From Veillonella sp. KGMB01456 (GTDB lineage Bacteria; Bacillota; Negativicutes; Veillonellales; Veillonellaceae), in contig NZ_JALKIG010000004.1 in the NCBI RefSeq assembly GCF_023051165.1, positions 1 through 64,000 of the forward strand: 64,000 nucleotides of DNA, read 5' to 3'. The position numbers were made by a program, and so were the translations under genes. Position 1 is the first letter of the stretch. Each line of letters starts with the position of its first letter. Shown here piece after piece: positions 55,989 through 64,000 of this stretch. The notes under the pieces are model-generated. The model did not search any database, had not been told where the DNA came from, and saw only the letters and a list, made by a program, of their open reading frames with translations.

Positions 55989-56801
55989 TTAATCGCGGCG
56001 AAGACGCATAATGCCACGGTCTGCATTGCGCAAGAAACGCAATAAGTTCTCAATTTCTACGGAAGAGTTTAATTGCATTTCCATTTCTTCAATCGCTCTG
56101 GATAAGCTAAAACCGGAGCGATAAATGATGCGGAATGCCTGTTTCAAATCATGGCGTACTTCTTCAGAAATTCCGGCACGGGATAAACCTACGGAATTAA
56201 GGCCGATTACACGAGCCGGCTGGCCGTCGGCAATTACGTAAGGCGGAATATCCTGCACTACTTTAGCCATACCGCCGACCATGGCGTTACGACCGATTTT
56301 TACAAACTGATGAATGCCCGCAATACCGCCGATAACTACTCGATCTTCGACGATAACATGACCGGCGAGACCGGCACAGTTACTCATAATTACATTGTTG
56401 CCTACGATGCAGTTATGGGCAACATGAGTGCATGCCTGGAATAGGCAGTTATTGCCTATGCGAGTTTCTTCACCTTCACCGGTAGCACGACTGATGGTAA
56501 CGCATTCACGAATGACTGTTTCATCACCAATATTGCAAAAGCTCTTTTCACCTTTAAACTTTAGATCTTGAGGTTCTAACCCTACAGCCGACCCCGGGTA
56601 AAGTTCACAACGTTGTCCAATGGTAGTCCAACCGCCTACGACTACATTGGCACCGATTTTGGTTCCGTCTCCGATGGATACATTTTCACCGATTACGGCA
56701 CCGGGGCCGATAATTACCCCTTGGCCAATCTTAGCGTCCGGATGTACCACCGCGGTGCTATGTATATTAGAGGTAGCATTCTCCATGCCTACTACTATCA
56801 T
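55989..56801 (-). CDS. lpxA: UDP-N-acetylglucosamine acyltransferase
   Basis: LpxA adds the first 3-OH acyl chain in lipid A synthesis. The 270-residue protein is a left-handed beta-helix of hexapeptide repeats, with the catalytic His in [19 protein letters not shown] and [20 protein letters not shown], then a helical C-terminus. AAGGAG precedes the ATG. The 190 bases between fabZ and lpxA are AT-rich and hold only an AACTTTC/GAAAGTT hairpin; no clear promoter was seen there. Confidence 0.96.
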   Translation of the reverse strand: MIVVGMENATSNIHSTAVVHPDAKIGQGVIIGPGAVIGENVSIGDGTKIGANVVVGGWTTIGQRCELYPGSAVGLEPQDLKFKGEKSFCNIGDETVIRECVTISRATGEGEETRIGNNCLFQACTHVAHNCIVGNNVIMSNCAGLAGHVIVEDRVVIGGIAGIHQFVKIGRNAMVGGMAKVVQDIPPYVIADGQPARVIGLNSVGLSRAGISEEVRHDLKQAFRIIYRSGFSLSRAIEEMEMQLNSSVEIENLLRFLRNADRGIMRLRRD

Positions 56802-56991
56802 CTATGTCACTCCTTGCTCTGTTGAGATTGCGACTATTACGCTAAATGTTGCTTTATTAATAACATAATCGTAATAAACTTAAATTAGTGAACTTTCATT
56901 TTAGAAAGTTTTACAATCAGGAACAGAGAAATTTTATAATAATTATGAGAAAATATGCTTTTATCACATTTTATCTCGAGTTTTTAAAGTT

Positions 56992-57423
56992 TTACTTCTT
57001 TACAAGTGCAAACATGTACTCGCCACTGGCTACCAATTTATCGCCAACGTAGGCTCTGCCTTCTACCTTACCCATCATGCCTTTAATTTTTACAACATCC
57101 GCTTCCATGCGAACTTGGTCGCCCGGTTTTACAGGATGACGGAAACGTACTTTATCAATGCCTGTAAACATAGGTGTAAGACCACGGTTTTCTTCCGGAT
57201 ACAGAAGGGCAATGCCGCCAACTTGAGCGATCGCTTCCGTTAACAATACGCCGGGCATTACCGGGTTTCCCGGGAAATGACCTTGGAAGAACAATTCATT
57301 CATTGTAGCATTTTTAATGCCTACGGCACGCTTCATAGGTTCCAATTCAATAATACGATCAACCAATAATAGTGGGTATCGATGCGGTAAAATTTCCATA
57401 ATGTCTTCAACTGTAAGAATCAT
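56992..57423 (-). CDS. fabZ: 3-hydroxyacyl-ACP dehydratase FabZ
   Basis: A 143-residue hot-dog-fold dehydratase. ILPHRYPLLLVDRI carries the catalytic His and FFQGHFPGNPVMPGVLLTEA the Glu helix. It competes with LpxA for 3-OH-acyl-ACP and sits in the usual lpxC-fabZ-lpxA order, one base after lpxC. Confidence 0.97.
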   Translation of the reverse strand: MILTVEDIMEILPHRYPLLLVDRIIELEPMKRAVGIKNATMNELFFQGHFPGNPVMPGVLLTEAIAQVGGIALLYPEENRGLTPMFTGIDKVRFRHPVKPGDQVRMEADVVKIKGMMGKVEGRAYVGDKLVASGEYMFALVKK

Positions 57424-57424
57424 C

Positions 57425-58258
57425 TTAATCCTCCTTCATTTCTTGCAAAATTTCACGGGCCAAACGGGAATTCAATTCATGACTGGACTTCAACGCAATA
57501 ATATGTCCCTTAATCGGTCCGAGGAGGAATAAATCCCCAAGAATGTCCAATATTTTGTGTCGAACCAATTCATCATCAAAACGCGGCACCGATAAACATT
57601 TGGTATCATCATAAACCAAAACATTATCCACATTGCCGCCCTTAGCGAGTCCCATTGCTTGCAACTGTTTTAATTCACTCATAAAACCGATAGTTCGCGC
57701 CGGTGAGATTTCACTGACAAACACGTCAGAATTTATGTCAATATCCACCTGTTGTGTCCCCAGTAGCGGATGATTGTTGACCGAAGTAAAAGTTACACGT
57801 AAACCATCATAAGGTACGATTAAAATATAACGATCGCCGTCATATACAGTATGAGCCTGTTTTACTGCATATACCTTACGCTCCGCAGCCAATTCTTTAA
57901 CCCCTGCGGTTTGCATCAAATCTACAAACACAGCTGCACTGCCGTCACCAATCGGTGGTTCCGGCGAATTCAATTCTACATAGCAATTATCTATGCCCAA
58001 TCCATAAAAAGCCCCCAATAAATGTTCTACCGTAAATACTTTGGCTTCACCCGATTCCAAGGTGGTAGCCCGGTTTGTATTGGTAACATTGGCCGGAGTT
58101 GCTTTAACTGAAGGATTCCCCGGTAAATCAGTGCGCACAAACACAATCCCTGTATCAGCTGTTGCCGGACGTAATGTCATGGTCACCGGCAGACCGCTAT
58201 GGAGTCCTGTGCCTTCATAGGCAATTTCTTTAACGAGGGTCTTTTGCTTAAGTACCAT
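57425..58258 (-). CDS. lpxC: UDP-3-O-acyl-N-acetylglucosamine deacetylase
   Basis: LpxC is the zinc enzyme of the committed lipid A step. The 277-residue protein begins at 58258 behind AAAGGAGG; the frame is open to 58348 through the leader hairpin but that part does not resemble LpxC. Zinc and catalytic residues lie in TGLHSGLPV, TVEHLLGAFYGLGIDNC and VRHKILDILGDLFLLG, with a late His in IALKSSHELN. It has its own promoter and a structured leader. Confidence 0.96.
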   Translation of the reverse strand: MVLKQKTLVKEIAYEGTGLHSGLPVTMTLRPATADTGIVFVRTDLPGNPSVKATPANVTNTNRATTLESGEAKVFTVEHLLGAFYGLGIDNCYVELNSPEPPIGDGSAAVFVDLMQTAGVKELAAERKVYAVKQAHTVYDGDRYILIVPYDGLRVTFTSVNNHPLLGTQQVDIDINSDVFVSEISPARTIGFMSELKQLQAMGLAKGGNVDNVLVYDDTKCLSVPRFDDELVRHKILDILGDLFLLGPIKGHIIALKSSHELNSRLAREILQEMKED

Positions 58259-58295
58259 CAGACTCCTCCTTTCCTTGTCATAACCTGGGAACGAT

Positions 58296-58345
58296 AAGAG
58301 TGACCCTACTATTCGATTGCACATACATTGCGAAAGGTCACTCTT
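58296..58345 (-). promoter_or_regulatory. Stem-loop in the lpxC leader
   Basis: AAGAGTGACC (58296-58305) pairs perfectly with GGTCACTCTT (58336-58345) around a 30-base loop with an inner TTCG/CGAA pair. No T-run follows, so it is not a plain terminator. It spans roughly +10 to +60 of the predicted lpxC transcript and ends 37 bases before the ATG. Confidence 0.6.
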
Positions 58346-58361
58346 CAATACACTGTCTTTT

Positions 58362-58391
58362 ATTATATACTATTCTCAAAAGACATGGCAA
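58362..58391 (-). promoter_or_regulatory. Promoter for lpxC-fabZ-lpxA
   Basis: On the minus strand TTGCCA (58386-58391), an 18-base spacer and perfect TATAAT (58362-58367), directly after the preceding acyltransferase gene. Confidence 0.75.
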
Positions 58392-58399
58392 GTATGGTC

Positions 58400-59305
58400 T
58401 CAGTCCTTCATTGGATCCGGTGGTACTTCCATTTTACCTGCATAATAACGGCGTGTCCACTTCCAACGATTGTGAAGCCAGAACCAGTCTTCCGGATAGC
58501 GTCTGATATAGTCTTCAATCCATTCATTTAAACGAGTCAACGTAACTGCGGTGTCTCGTTTTTTGTCATCCGTATGCTCCGCATAGAACGGCGGATGGGC
58601 GGTAACGATGTATTTTTCTTCAAATTCATCGTAGCGAATGGTTACCGGTATAATCGGAACATCTTGCATACGACCCATTACGGCCGGTCCTACCGGGGTC
58701 AAGGTTTCATAGCCGAAGAACGGCACCAATTGCCCTTGGGCAGCCGGATCCTGGTCCATAATAAGACCAATCATAGAGCCTTTTTGAAGCTCTCTGATCA
58801 TTTCGCGTACACCGGTTTTATACGTCACATGCTGATGCATGAGCGCTCTATATTCATTGATAAATTTATCGGCGTCCCCATTTTGTCTCATGGCAACCGA
58901 TATTAACGGATAGCCTTCGGATGCTAAAATACCGCCCAGAAGTTCCCAGTTGCTGCTGTGAATCGCCATGAGCACAGCTCCCTTACCGCCTTCTTGGGCA
59001 TCATCCAAATATTCACGGTCAACCCATTCGAACATTTCTTTATATTTGCCATCCTTAATTTCCGGATAACGCAATACATCGATAATCATACGTCCGAAGC
59101 GGGTTGTACTCTTTTTAGCTATTCGTCTTGCTTCTTTAGGATCGTCTGTAATATTGCAGAATAAAATCTGCCCTATAGCCAATTTGCGGCGTTTCGGCGG
59201 TAAAAACAGCCAAAAAATCTCGCCCAGCAAATAGCCGATACCATATTGTATACTATGAGGCATCATACAGATAAAAGCACTAAAGAGCTTCATAAACCTA
59301 TACAT
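58400..59305 (-). CDS. Lipid A biosynthesis acyltransferase, second LpxL-type
   Basis: A 301-residue LpxL/LpxM-like acyltransferase with HX4E in VLMAIHSSNWELLGG, GLIMDQDPAAQGQLVPFFG and the C-terminal YPEDWFWLHNRWKWT. It resembles the protein at 45376-46311 across its length, indicating two secondary acylations of lipid A. It follows lpxD by eight bases. Confidence 0.9.
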   Translation of the reverse strand: MYRFMKLFSAFICMMPHSIQYGIGYLLGEIFWLFLPPKRRKLAIGQILFCNITDDPKEARRIAKKSTTRFGRMIIDVLRYPEIKDGKYKEMFEWVDREYLDDAQEGGKGAVLMAIHSSNWELLGGILASEGYPLISVAMRQNGDADKFINEYRALMHQHVTYKTGVREMIRELQKGSMIGLIMDQDPAAQGQLVPFFGYETLTPVGPAVMGRMQDVPIIPVTIRYDEFEEKYIVTAHPPFYAEHTDDKKRDTAVTLTRLNEWIEDYIRRYPEDWFWLHNRWKWTRRYYAGKMEVPPDPMKD

Positions 59306-59313
59306 ATACTCTC

Positions 59314-60345
59314 CTATTTCGCCGCCAATTCTTCTTTTAAGGCAGCCAGTTCTTTTTCTAAACGCTTAATTGTTTTGGCCATATCCGGCAAACGATTTTC
59401 ATAAGCAGCCAATTTAAGCCATTCCTTATGAGGTCGATGCGGATAGCCGGCATAGGTCCCATTGGCCGAAACATTACCGACAATGCCTGTCTTCCCTGCA
59501 AAGGTAACATTGTCACCGATGGTGATGTGACCGGTACAACCGGTCTGACCGGCAAAAATTACATGATTGCCGCATTTAGTACTGCCTGCAATCCCAACCT
59601 GCGCAATGAGGAAGCAATCTTCACCGATTTCAACATTGTGCCCTAAATGCACCAAATTGTCAATCTTAGTGCCTCTTCTTACCAAGGTGGAACCCATAGT
59701 TGCATTATCAATACAGGAACAAGAGCCTACTTCCACATCATCTTCAAGGATTACATTGCCAACTTGCGGGATATGCGTATGTTTCCCCGCTTCGGTAGCA
59801 AAACCGAAGCCTTCACCGCCAATAACGGCTTTAGCTCTAAGAATTACGCGTTTACCTAAAATACAATTTTCATGAACAATGGCACCGCTGTATAAAGTAG
59901 AGTCGTCGCCAATGCGTACATTATGACCTACGTAAACATAAGGATGTAATACTACATTGTCACCGATAACCGCATTATCATAAATAATGCAGTATGGTCC
60001 TACCGTAACATTCTTGCCTAATGTTACATTGTTGCCGATAATCGCTGTTTCATGAATACCGGTAGGAAATACTACCGGCGGATGGAAAATCTGTAAAATC
60101 TGTGCAAAAGCGGCCTTAGCATTATGAACTACAATTTGAGGAATGCTCACATCGGCCAACGGTGCTTCTACAATGACAGCGCCTGCTTTGCTTTGCCCTA
60201 CATGTTCACAATATTCGCCTATGGCAAATGAAATTGCCTGCGGTGCCGCTTGATCGAGACCACGGGTTTCCGTAATCTCAACGCTGCCGTCACCTACTAC
60301 TTTACCTTCTACACTCTTTGCCAGTTCCTCAACTGTATACTTCAC
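59314..60345 (-). CDS. lpxD: UDP-3-O-acylglucosamine N-acyltransferase
   Basis: LpxD adds the N-linked acyl chain. The 343-residue protein has an N-terminal uridine-binding domain (about 1-100) and a hexapeptide beta-helix with the catalytic His in LVHLGHNVEIGEDCFLIAQ and the lipid-binding AGSTKCGNHVIFAGQTG. A C-terminal helix (KTIKRLEKELAALKEEL) is a short coiled coil. Confidence 0.96.
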   Translation of the reverse strand: MKYTVEELAKSVEGKVVGDGSVEITETRGLDQAAPQAISFAIGEYCEHVGQSKAGAVIVEAPLADVSIPQIVVHNAKAAFAQILQIFHPPVVFPTGIHETAIIGNNVTLGKNVTVGPYCIIYDNAVIGDNVVLHPYVYVGHNVRIGDDSTLYSGAIVHENCILGKRVILRAKAVIGGEGFGFATEAGKHTHIPQVGNVILEDDVEVGSCSCIDNATMGSTLVRRGTKIDNLVHLGHNVEIGEDCFLIAQVGIAGSTKCGNHVIFAGQTGCTGHITIGDNVTFAGKTGIVGNVSANGTYAGYPHRPHKEWLKLAAYENRLPDMAKTIKRLEKELAALKEELAAK

Positions 60346-60382
60346 CGTGAAAGTCTCCTCTCGCTGATCGAATTAATCGTTA

Positions 60383-60904
60383 TTATTTGTTACTTTCAGT
60401 GCTGCCGGATGTTGCTGTGCTCTGTGCGTTAGCGTCACCACTCGCTGCCTGATTGGCATTGGCATCGCTTGCATTAGCCGCTTTACCCATTTTGTTCAAT
60501 ACTTCTTCAGTCAAATCAACGCCACCGCTGATTAAAGCATTCTTTTCAACTACGGCAGTAATATTTTTTTCTTTCGCAATAGCCTGTACATTCGTATCTA
60601 CAGCGTTGCGGAAATCATTAATCATAGCCTGCTGATAAGCCTGGAATTCCTGCTGAGCTTTCTGTTGATTCTGCATCATAGTGTTGGCATCTTGACCGGC
60701 ACTTTGATCCTGAGCTAAACGAGCATTAATTTCAGTAAATTTAGCCTGTAATTTATTATTCGTATCCTGACCTTTTTGGCTGTCAGTCATGATTTTTTGC
60801 ATATCTACATAACCAACCTGTTCAGTAGTACCGCAACCGGCAACTAAGCCTACGGATACCATCATAGTTAAACCGGCCAAAATACGTTTTACATTCTTAT
60901 TCAT
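60383..60904 (-). CDS. OmpH/Skp family lipoprotein
   Basis: A 173-residue Skp-like protein. The lipobox LVAGC at 20-24 predicts lipidation at Cys24, unlike soluble Skp. GYVDMQKIMTDSQKGQD opens the fold, a coiled coil covers about 50-115 and ITAVVEKNALISGGVDLTEE closes it. The tail is Ala/Asn/Ser-rich. Third of three tandem Skp-like genes. Confidence 0.85.
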   Translation of the reverse strand: MNKNVKRILAGLTMMVSVGLVAGCGTTEQVGYVDMQKIMTDSQKGQDTNNKLQAKFTEINARLAQDQSAGQDANTMMQNQQKAQQEFQAYQQAMINDFRNAVDTNVQAIAKEKNITAVVEKNALISGGVDLTEEVLNKMGKAANASDANANQAASGDANAQSTATSGSTESNK

Positions 60905-60919
60905 TGTAAAAAACTCCTT

Positions 60920-61903
60920 TTATTGAGCAACCGAATAGGATGCAATAATAGCATCGGTCACATCAGTTGCATTAACATTTGAAACTTCATCAATAACTAT
61001 TAAATCGAGGTTCTTTTCCTTTGCCACCACCATGGCGCGCATGCGTACATCTTCCAAAATGGCGTCATGAAGGGCTTCTACTTCACTTTGTTTTGCTTTC
61101 ATGCGTGAATCCCAGGCCGTATTCCACTCTACCGGATTTGGCAGATTATTGGTTGCCATAATAGATTCCGCTTTAGCTTTTACCATTATATCACGACGGG
61201 CGAGTAATTCTTTTTGAAGATTAGCCGCATAGTCATCCAGTTCTTTTTGACCGGACGCACGAATCGGTGCCAACTCGGCATCGACCTTCTGCTCTAAATC
61301 TTGCAAATTCCCCTGTACGGATTGACTGCGCGATGCCAAGAGTTCTTGTAACTCTTTCTCTTTGGCAGCCCGTTCAGCTTCAATAGCCGTTTTTTGTTCT
61401 TCCGTTACTGCTATAGGTGCCGTATTGGCACTTAATTCCAATTGCAAATTAACAATTCGTAAATCCGCTTCGGTCATTTCCGTTTTAACTTCACCGCGAT
61501 ACTTATTGATTAAAGCGATACGCTGTTTTTGATAAGCTACATTCAGTTCCTGTTCTTTAGCTTTTACCTTAGTAATTAATTCCGTATTCAGTAAATCGGT
61601 GATTTCCTTGTCGGAGCCTAAGGCCTGAAGTGCTAAAGACTGTTGCTGCGATTTTTGCGTTAAGCTTTGCTGCTCATTTTTATATTGAGCCTGCAAATCA
61701 TCTAATTCTTTTTTAGCTTGCGTATATTCATCATAGGATGGGTTAAATTTGATGACCTTTTCCATTTTAACAATGCCGATTTTCGGCATATTAGGAGTTG
61801 AAGTCGTTTTTTTATCATCCAAACGATTATGAATAAACAAGCCCGCGAGTAAGGCGGCAATTACAACGACAACAACAGAAATCCAACGATACTGCGGCTT
61901 CAT
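60920..61903 (-). CDS. Large OmpH/Skp-like coiled-coil protein
   Basis: A 327-residue protein with an N-terminal membrane anchor or uncleaved signal (about 8-26), KIGIVKMEKVIKFNPSYDEY as in Skp, and then an unusually long coiled-coil region (about 55-260) about twice the length of classical Skp. The end, VVAKEKNLDLIVIDEVSNV, returns to the Skp body. It is probably a periplasmic chaperone anchored to the inner membrane. Confidence 0.78.
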   Translation of the reverse strand: MKPQYRWISVVVVVIAALLAGLFIHNRLDDKKTTSTPNMPKIGIVKMEKVIKFNPSYDEYTQAKKELDDLQAQYKNEQQSLTQKSQQQSLALQALGSDKEITDLLNTELITKVKAKEQELNVAYQKQRIALINKYRGEVKTEMTEADLRIVNLQLELSANTAPIAVTEEQKTAIEAERAAKEKELQELLASRSQSVQGNLQDLEQKVDAELAPIRASGQKELDDYAANLQKELLARRDIMVKAKAESIMATNNLPNPVEWNTAWDSRMKAKQSEVEALHDAILEDVRMRAMVVAKEKNLDLIVIDEVSNVNATDVTDAIIASYSVAQ

Positions 61904-61946
61904 TGTACCGCCTCCTCTCTATTCAACAAACGAATCATCTGTCCGA

Positions 61947-62456
61947 TTATTTCTGGCTGCTTGAATCGGTAGCATCAGAGTTACCGCTCAATTTACGCTG
62001 TACCTGGTCGGTAATATCTACACCGCCGTATAAAACAGTACGTTTATCCATAACAATGGATAAACCTTTAGCATCGGCAACAGCTTTGGACGCATCACTT
62101 ACCTGACTCTGAATTTTCTTCTGGATTTCCATCATTTTATCCTGAACTTTGCCTTGGTATTCAGAAGCAAGTGCTGCTTTTTGGTTATCGTCCATATTAG
62201 CGGATTTAGTATTAAATTCATCGCTTAACTGTTTCTTATAATCATCCAATTCTTTATTGGCTTCAATGACTGCCGGTGAAGCGGCATTCAATACTTTAGT
62301 CGTATCGATAACGCCAATGTTGCTGTCCGCATCGGATGCAATGGTTGGCGTAGCCATTTGTGTGTACGCGATGGCGCCGATACCTAAGAGGAATATAACG
62401 GCAACAAATAAGGATACAAACTTCTTGTTCTTTTGGTTATTAATTAACCGCATCAT
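61947..62456 (-). CDS. OmpH/Skp family periplasmic chaperone
   Basis: A 169-residue Skp-like protein with a hydrophobic N-terminal segment (about 13-31), then NIGVIDTTKVLNAASPAVIE, a coiled coil (about 65-125) and GLSIVMDKRTVLYGGVDITD. Skp trimers hold unfolded outer-membrane proteins for BamA. First of three tandem paralogues after the bamA region. Confidence 0.87.
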   Translation of the reverse strand: MMRLINNQKNKKFVSLFVAVIFLLGIGAIAYTQMATPTIASDADSNIGVIDTTKVLNAASPAVIEANKELDDYKKQLSDEFNTKSANMDDNQKAALASEYQGKVQDKMMEIQKKIQSQVSDASKAVADAKGLSIVMDKRTVLYGGVDITDQVQRKLSGNSDATDSSSQK

Positions 62457-62538
62457 AGGTAATATACCTTCTTTCTTTTTTGAAAAAATCTATGCATAAT
62501 CGACTTAAACTTTATATGTCAAGATTCTTATTTTAACA

Positions 62539-63813
62539 TTAAATATAGCCGATCAGGCGTAACCAATTATCGTCATCATTGACCACGTATTCCAAGGTCA
62601 AATAATTATTCAAATCATAGGCTAAACCGAACTCATTACGCTTGATTTCAAAATCTCGCTGAGCTCTCACATGCCAACGACTGCCGATATCCTGGCGGAG
62701 CCACACACGACTATATTTATCGGACAAGTTATATTGGTAAGCCAAGGTAGTATCTTGCGTAAAGTGATACGCATAGGACGGATAAAACGCCCATTTATAA
62801 TCATCGGGGAAGAAATTTGTTTCCAAATACCAATCTCCCTTGCCTTGCTTAATGCCGGTAAATAACTTAATACCTACATTGTGATCCGTTTCCGTCCCCA
62901 TATCCAAGTATCCTTCAGCACGTACAATATAGCGCGATGAATCGACTTGAATCTTGAGGAGTAAATCAGTCCCCAACTGCAACGACGGCTTCATGGAAAT
63001 ACCGAAACGCTGACTGGCCTTGCTATTGTCGAGGCCTTGTTGGATAACTCCCAGCAAATCGCTTTCATGACGAGCAATGAATGATACCGGCACGCCTTCT
63101 AAGCCGACTAAATACTCATCATAATAGCGTTTAGTCGCATAGAAAACCGTACTTGGCAATGTGTTTGAAGCAATTTCCGTACTGCTGTGACGGACCACCG
63201 CCCCTTGGGGAATTAAATAAACTTTAACCTTCGTCTTGGCGCCCGGTATGATTTCAACTTGCGGAATAAATTCCGGTAACGCCCCTTCCAATTCATTGCG
63301 AACCAGCTGACTGGTGACCGCCGTGGCCCAATCTAATGAGTCGAGCGGCGCCCCCAAAAGGATTTGTTCAATCCGCGGCTCCACAAAGGAAATATCGCGA
63401 GCTACCCACTCTTGAGCAAGCGGGGTTAAATTACCGTAATCCACCGTAACAGCTACGGCTTGAATGGTCTGCCCATACGGTCTGAGGCGCACGTCAAGTT
63501 GACTGTTCACCCCCGGTGTAATCGTCAAGGACTCCACCGTATAACCGTATAAAATTCGATCGATAATATCGGTTGTTACTTTCTGATATGTCGCTTGCCC
63601 GGCTGCCAATGCTTCCGTATCGGTCCCTACATACAACTTATCGGCCGCTGTTTGCACGGCGGCGGTCATACGTTTAGCCAAAACGGCCGGCAACGGTTGC
63701 CGACTACCGGAAAGACTCACCGTTACCGACTCAATGGGCTCAGCCTGAGCAACTGTCGTCACCGACGCCATCATACAGAGAGCGGCGGTGACGCGTAAGC
63801 CCCATTGTTTCAT
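62539..63813 (-). CDS. Putative outer-membrane beta-barrel protein next to bamA
   Basis: No family was recognised. The 424-residue protein has a clear signal peptide (about 1-24, ending AQA). A mixed region (about 25-240) has IESVTVSLSGSRQPLPAVLA and three beta-alpha blocks that may be POTRA-like. The C-terminal 170 residues alternate polar and aromatic residues with Gly/Asp turns (YIVRAEGYLDMGTETDHNVG, TLAYQYNLSDKYSRVWLRQD), as in small barrels. It starts two bases after the bamA stop, suggesting a partner in outer-membrane assembly. Confidence 0.7.
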   Translation of the reverse strand: MKQWGLRVTAALCMMASVTTVAQAEPIESVTVSLSGSRQPLPAVLAKRMTAAVQTAADKLYVGTDTEALAAGQATYQKVTTDIIDRILYGYTVESLTITPGVNSQLDVRLRPYGQTIQAVAVTVDYGNLTPLAQEWVARDISFVEPRIEQILLGAPLDSLDWATAVTSQLVRNELEGALPEFIPQVEIIPGAKTKVKVYLIPQGAVVRHSSTEIASNTLPSTVFYATKRYYDEYLVGLEGVPVSFIARHESDLLGVIQQGLDNSKASQRFGISMKPSLQLGTDLLLKIQVDSSRYIVRAEGYLDMGTETDHNVGIKLFTGIKQGKGDWYLETNFFPDDYKWAFYPSYAYHFTQDTTLAYQYNLSDKYSRVWLRQDIGSRWHVRAQRDFEIKRNEFGLAYDLNNYLTLEYVVNDDDNWLRLIGYI

Positions 63814-63815
63814 AA

Positions 63816-64000
63816 TTAGAACTGTCCACCAAAGCTGAAGTGGAATTTGTTGTCATCTTTGCTTACACCATAGTCAAGACGGATAGGTCCGATTGGTGTG
63901 GAAATACGAACACCGGCACCGACGGAGATATTGAAGGATTTATCATCATCGTACCAAGTTACGTGCGGTGCATCCCATGCATCACCCATATCGGTGAAGA
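63816..64000 (-). CDS. bamA: Outer membrane assembly protein BamA, C-terminal part
   Basis: Only the last 61 codons are in the window; the gene continues to the right. The translated end, FTDMGDAWDAPHV then ISVGAGVRISTPIGPIRLDY and FHFSFGGQF, matches Omp85 barrels: the conserved G.R..TPIGPIR.DYG strand and a terminal Phe. Location ahead of skp-lpxD is the classical bamA place. Confidence 0.88.
   Translation of the reverse strand, partial: FTDMGDAWDAPHVTWYDDDKSFNISVGAGVRISTPIGPIRLDYGVSKDDNKFHFSFGGQF

Noticed and set aside
58259-58348. Extended N-terminus for LpxC
   Set aside because: The 30 extra residues would be encoded by the leader hairpin, do not resemble LpxC, and the ATG at 58258 has a strong ribosome site.

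Overview
The window looks like chromosome from a diderm Firmicute of the class Negativicutes, most likely Veillonella or a close relative. This is inferred from gene content and order; no rRNA or other marker was available. Two kinds of evidence combine. Firmicute-type blocks are present: ruvCAB-spoIID-queA-tgt-yajC-secDF, ylxM-ffh-rpsP-khpA-ylqD-rimM-trmD, and alaS-ireB-ruvX-DUF1292-mltG-trmR-trhP. The window also holds a full outer-membrane programme: bamA, Skp-like chaperones, lpxD/C/A/I/B/K, msbA, the Kdo genes and the lpt genes. Almost every gene is on the minus strand. The exceptions are a short plus-strand group at 17.9-20.0 kb.

Layout. 0.2-9.4 kb: secF, secD, a 5-formyl-THF cyclo-ligase, yajC, tgt, queA, a SpoIID/LytB protein and ruvB-ruvA-ruvC. 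9.5-10.3 kb: a class I glutamine-amidotransferase-like hydrolase. 10.4-14.5 kb: the SRP/ribosome-maturation operon behind a strong promoter, preceded by a candidate small RNA. 15.0-17.7 kb: copper export (copA, csoR) with a CsoR-type operator. 17.9-20.0 kb, plus strand: an IMPACT/YigZ protein, a LysR regulator with a second CsoR-like palindrome against its -35 box, and a small glutaredoxin-like protein. 20.2-21.6 kb: a CycA-like permease. 21.6-24.8 kb: a visibly AT-rich accessory island of orphan membrane and hypothetical proteins, small ORFs and a gene remnant. 25.0-27.3 kb: thrS behind a T-box. 27.4-34.3 kb: the alaS operon, including two tRNA wobble-uridine modification enzymes. 34.4-40.4 kb: a zinc/manganese-type ABC transporter pair, an NlpC/P60 hydrolase, a polyprenyl-phosphate glycosyltransferase, signal peptidase I, a YitT protein and a divergent RNase-H-fold protein. 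40.8-42.0 kb: a DUF3084 coiled-coil protein. 42.3-64.0 kb: a 22-kb envelope locus with all genes on one strand.

In the envelope locus, BamA and a putative beta-barrel partner come first, then three Skp/OmpH-like proteins. Lipid A assembly follows (LpxD, LpxL-type, LpxC, FabZ, LpxA, LpxI, LpxB, LpxK), with Kdo synthesis and transfer (KdsD, KdsA, KdsC, KdsB, WaaA). Flipping (MsbA) and export (LptC, LptA, LptB, one LptF/G) complete the set. The sequence suggests at least three transcription units here: an internal promoter with a structured leader before lpxC, and a terminator followed by a fresh promoter between lpxA and lpxI.

The most unusual signal not explained by genes is a recurring pattern: short degenerate tandem repeats (about 13-37 bp) that begin inside the 3' end of a gene and run past its stop codon. 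They occur at queA, lysR, the NlpC/P60 gene, the glycosyltransferase, the DUF3084 gene and, more weakly, elsewhere. No tRNA, rRNA, CRISPR array, transposase or phage gene was seen.
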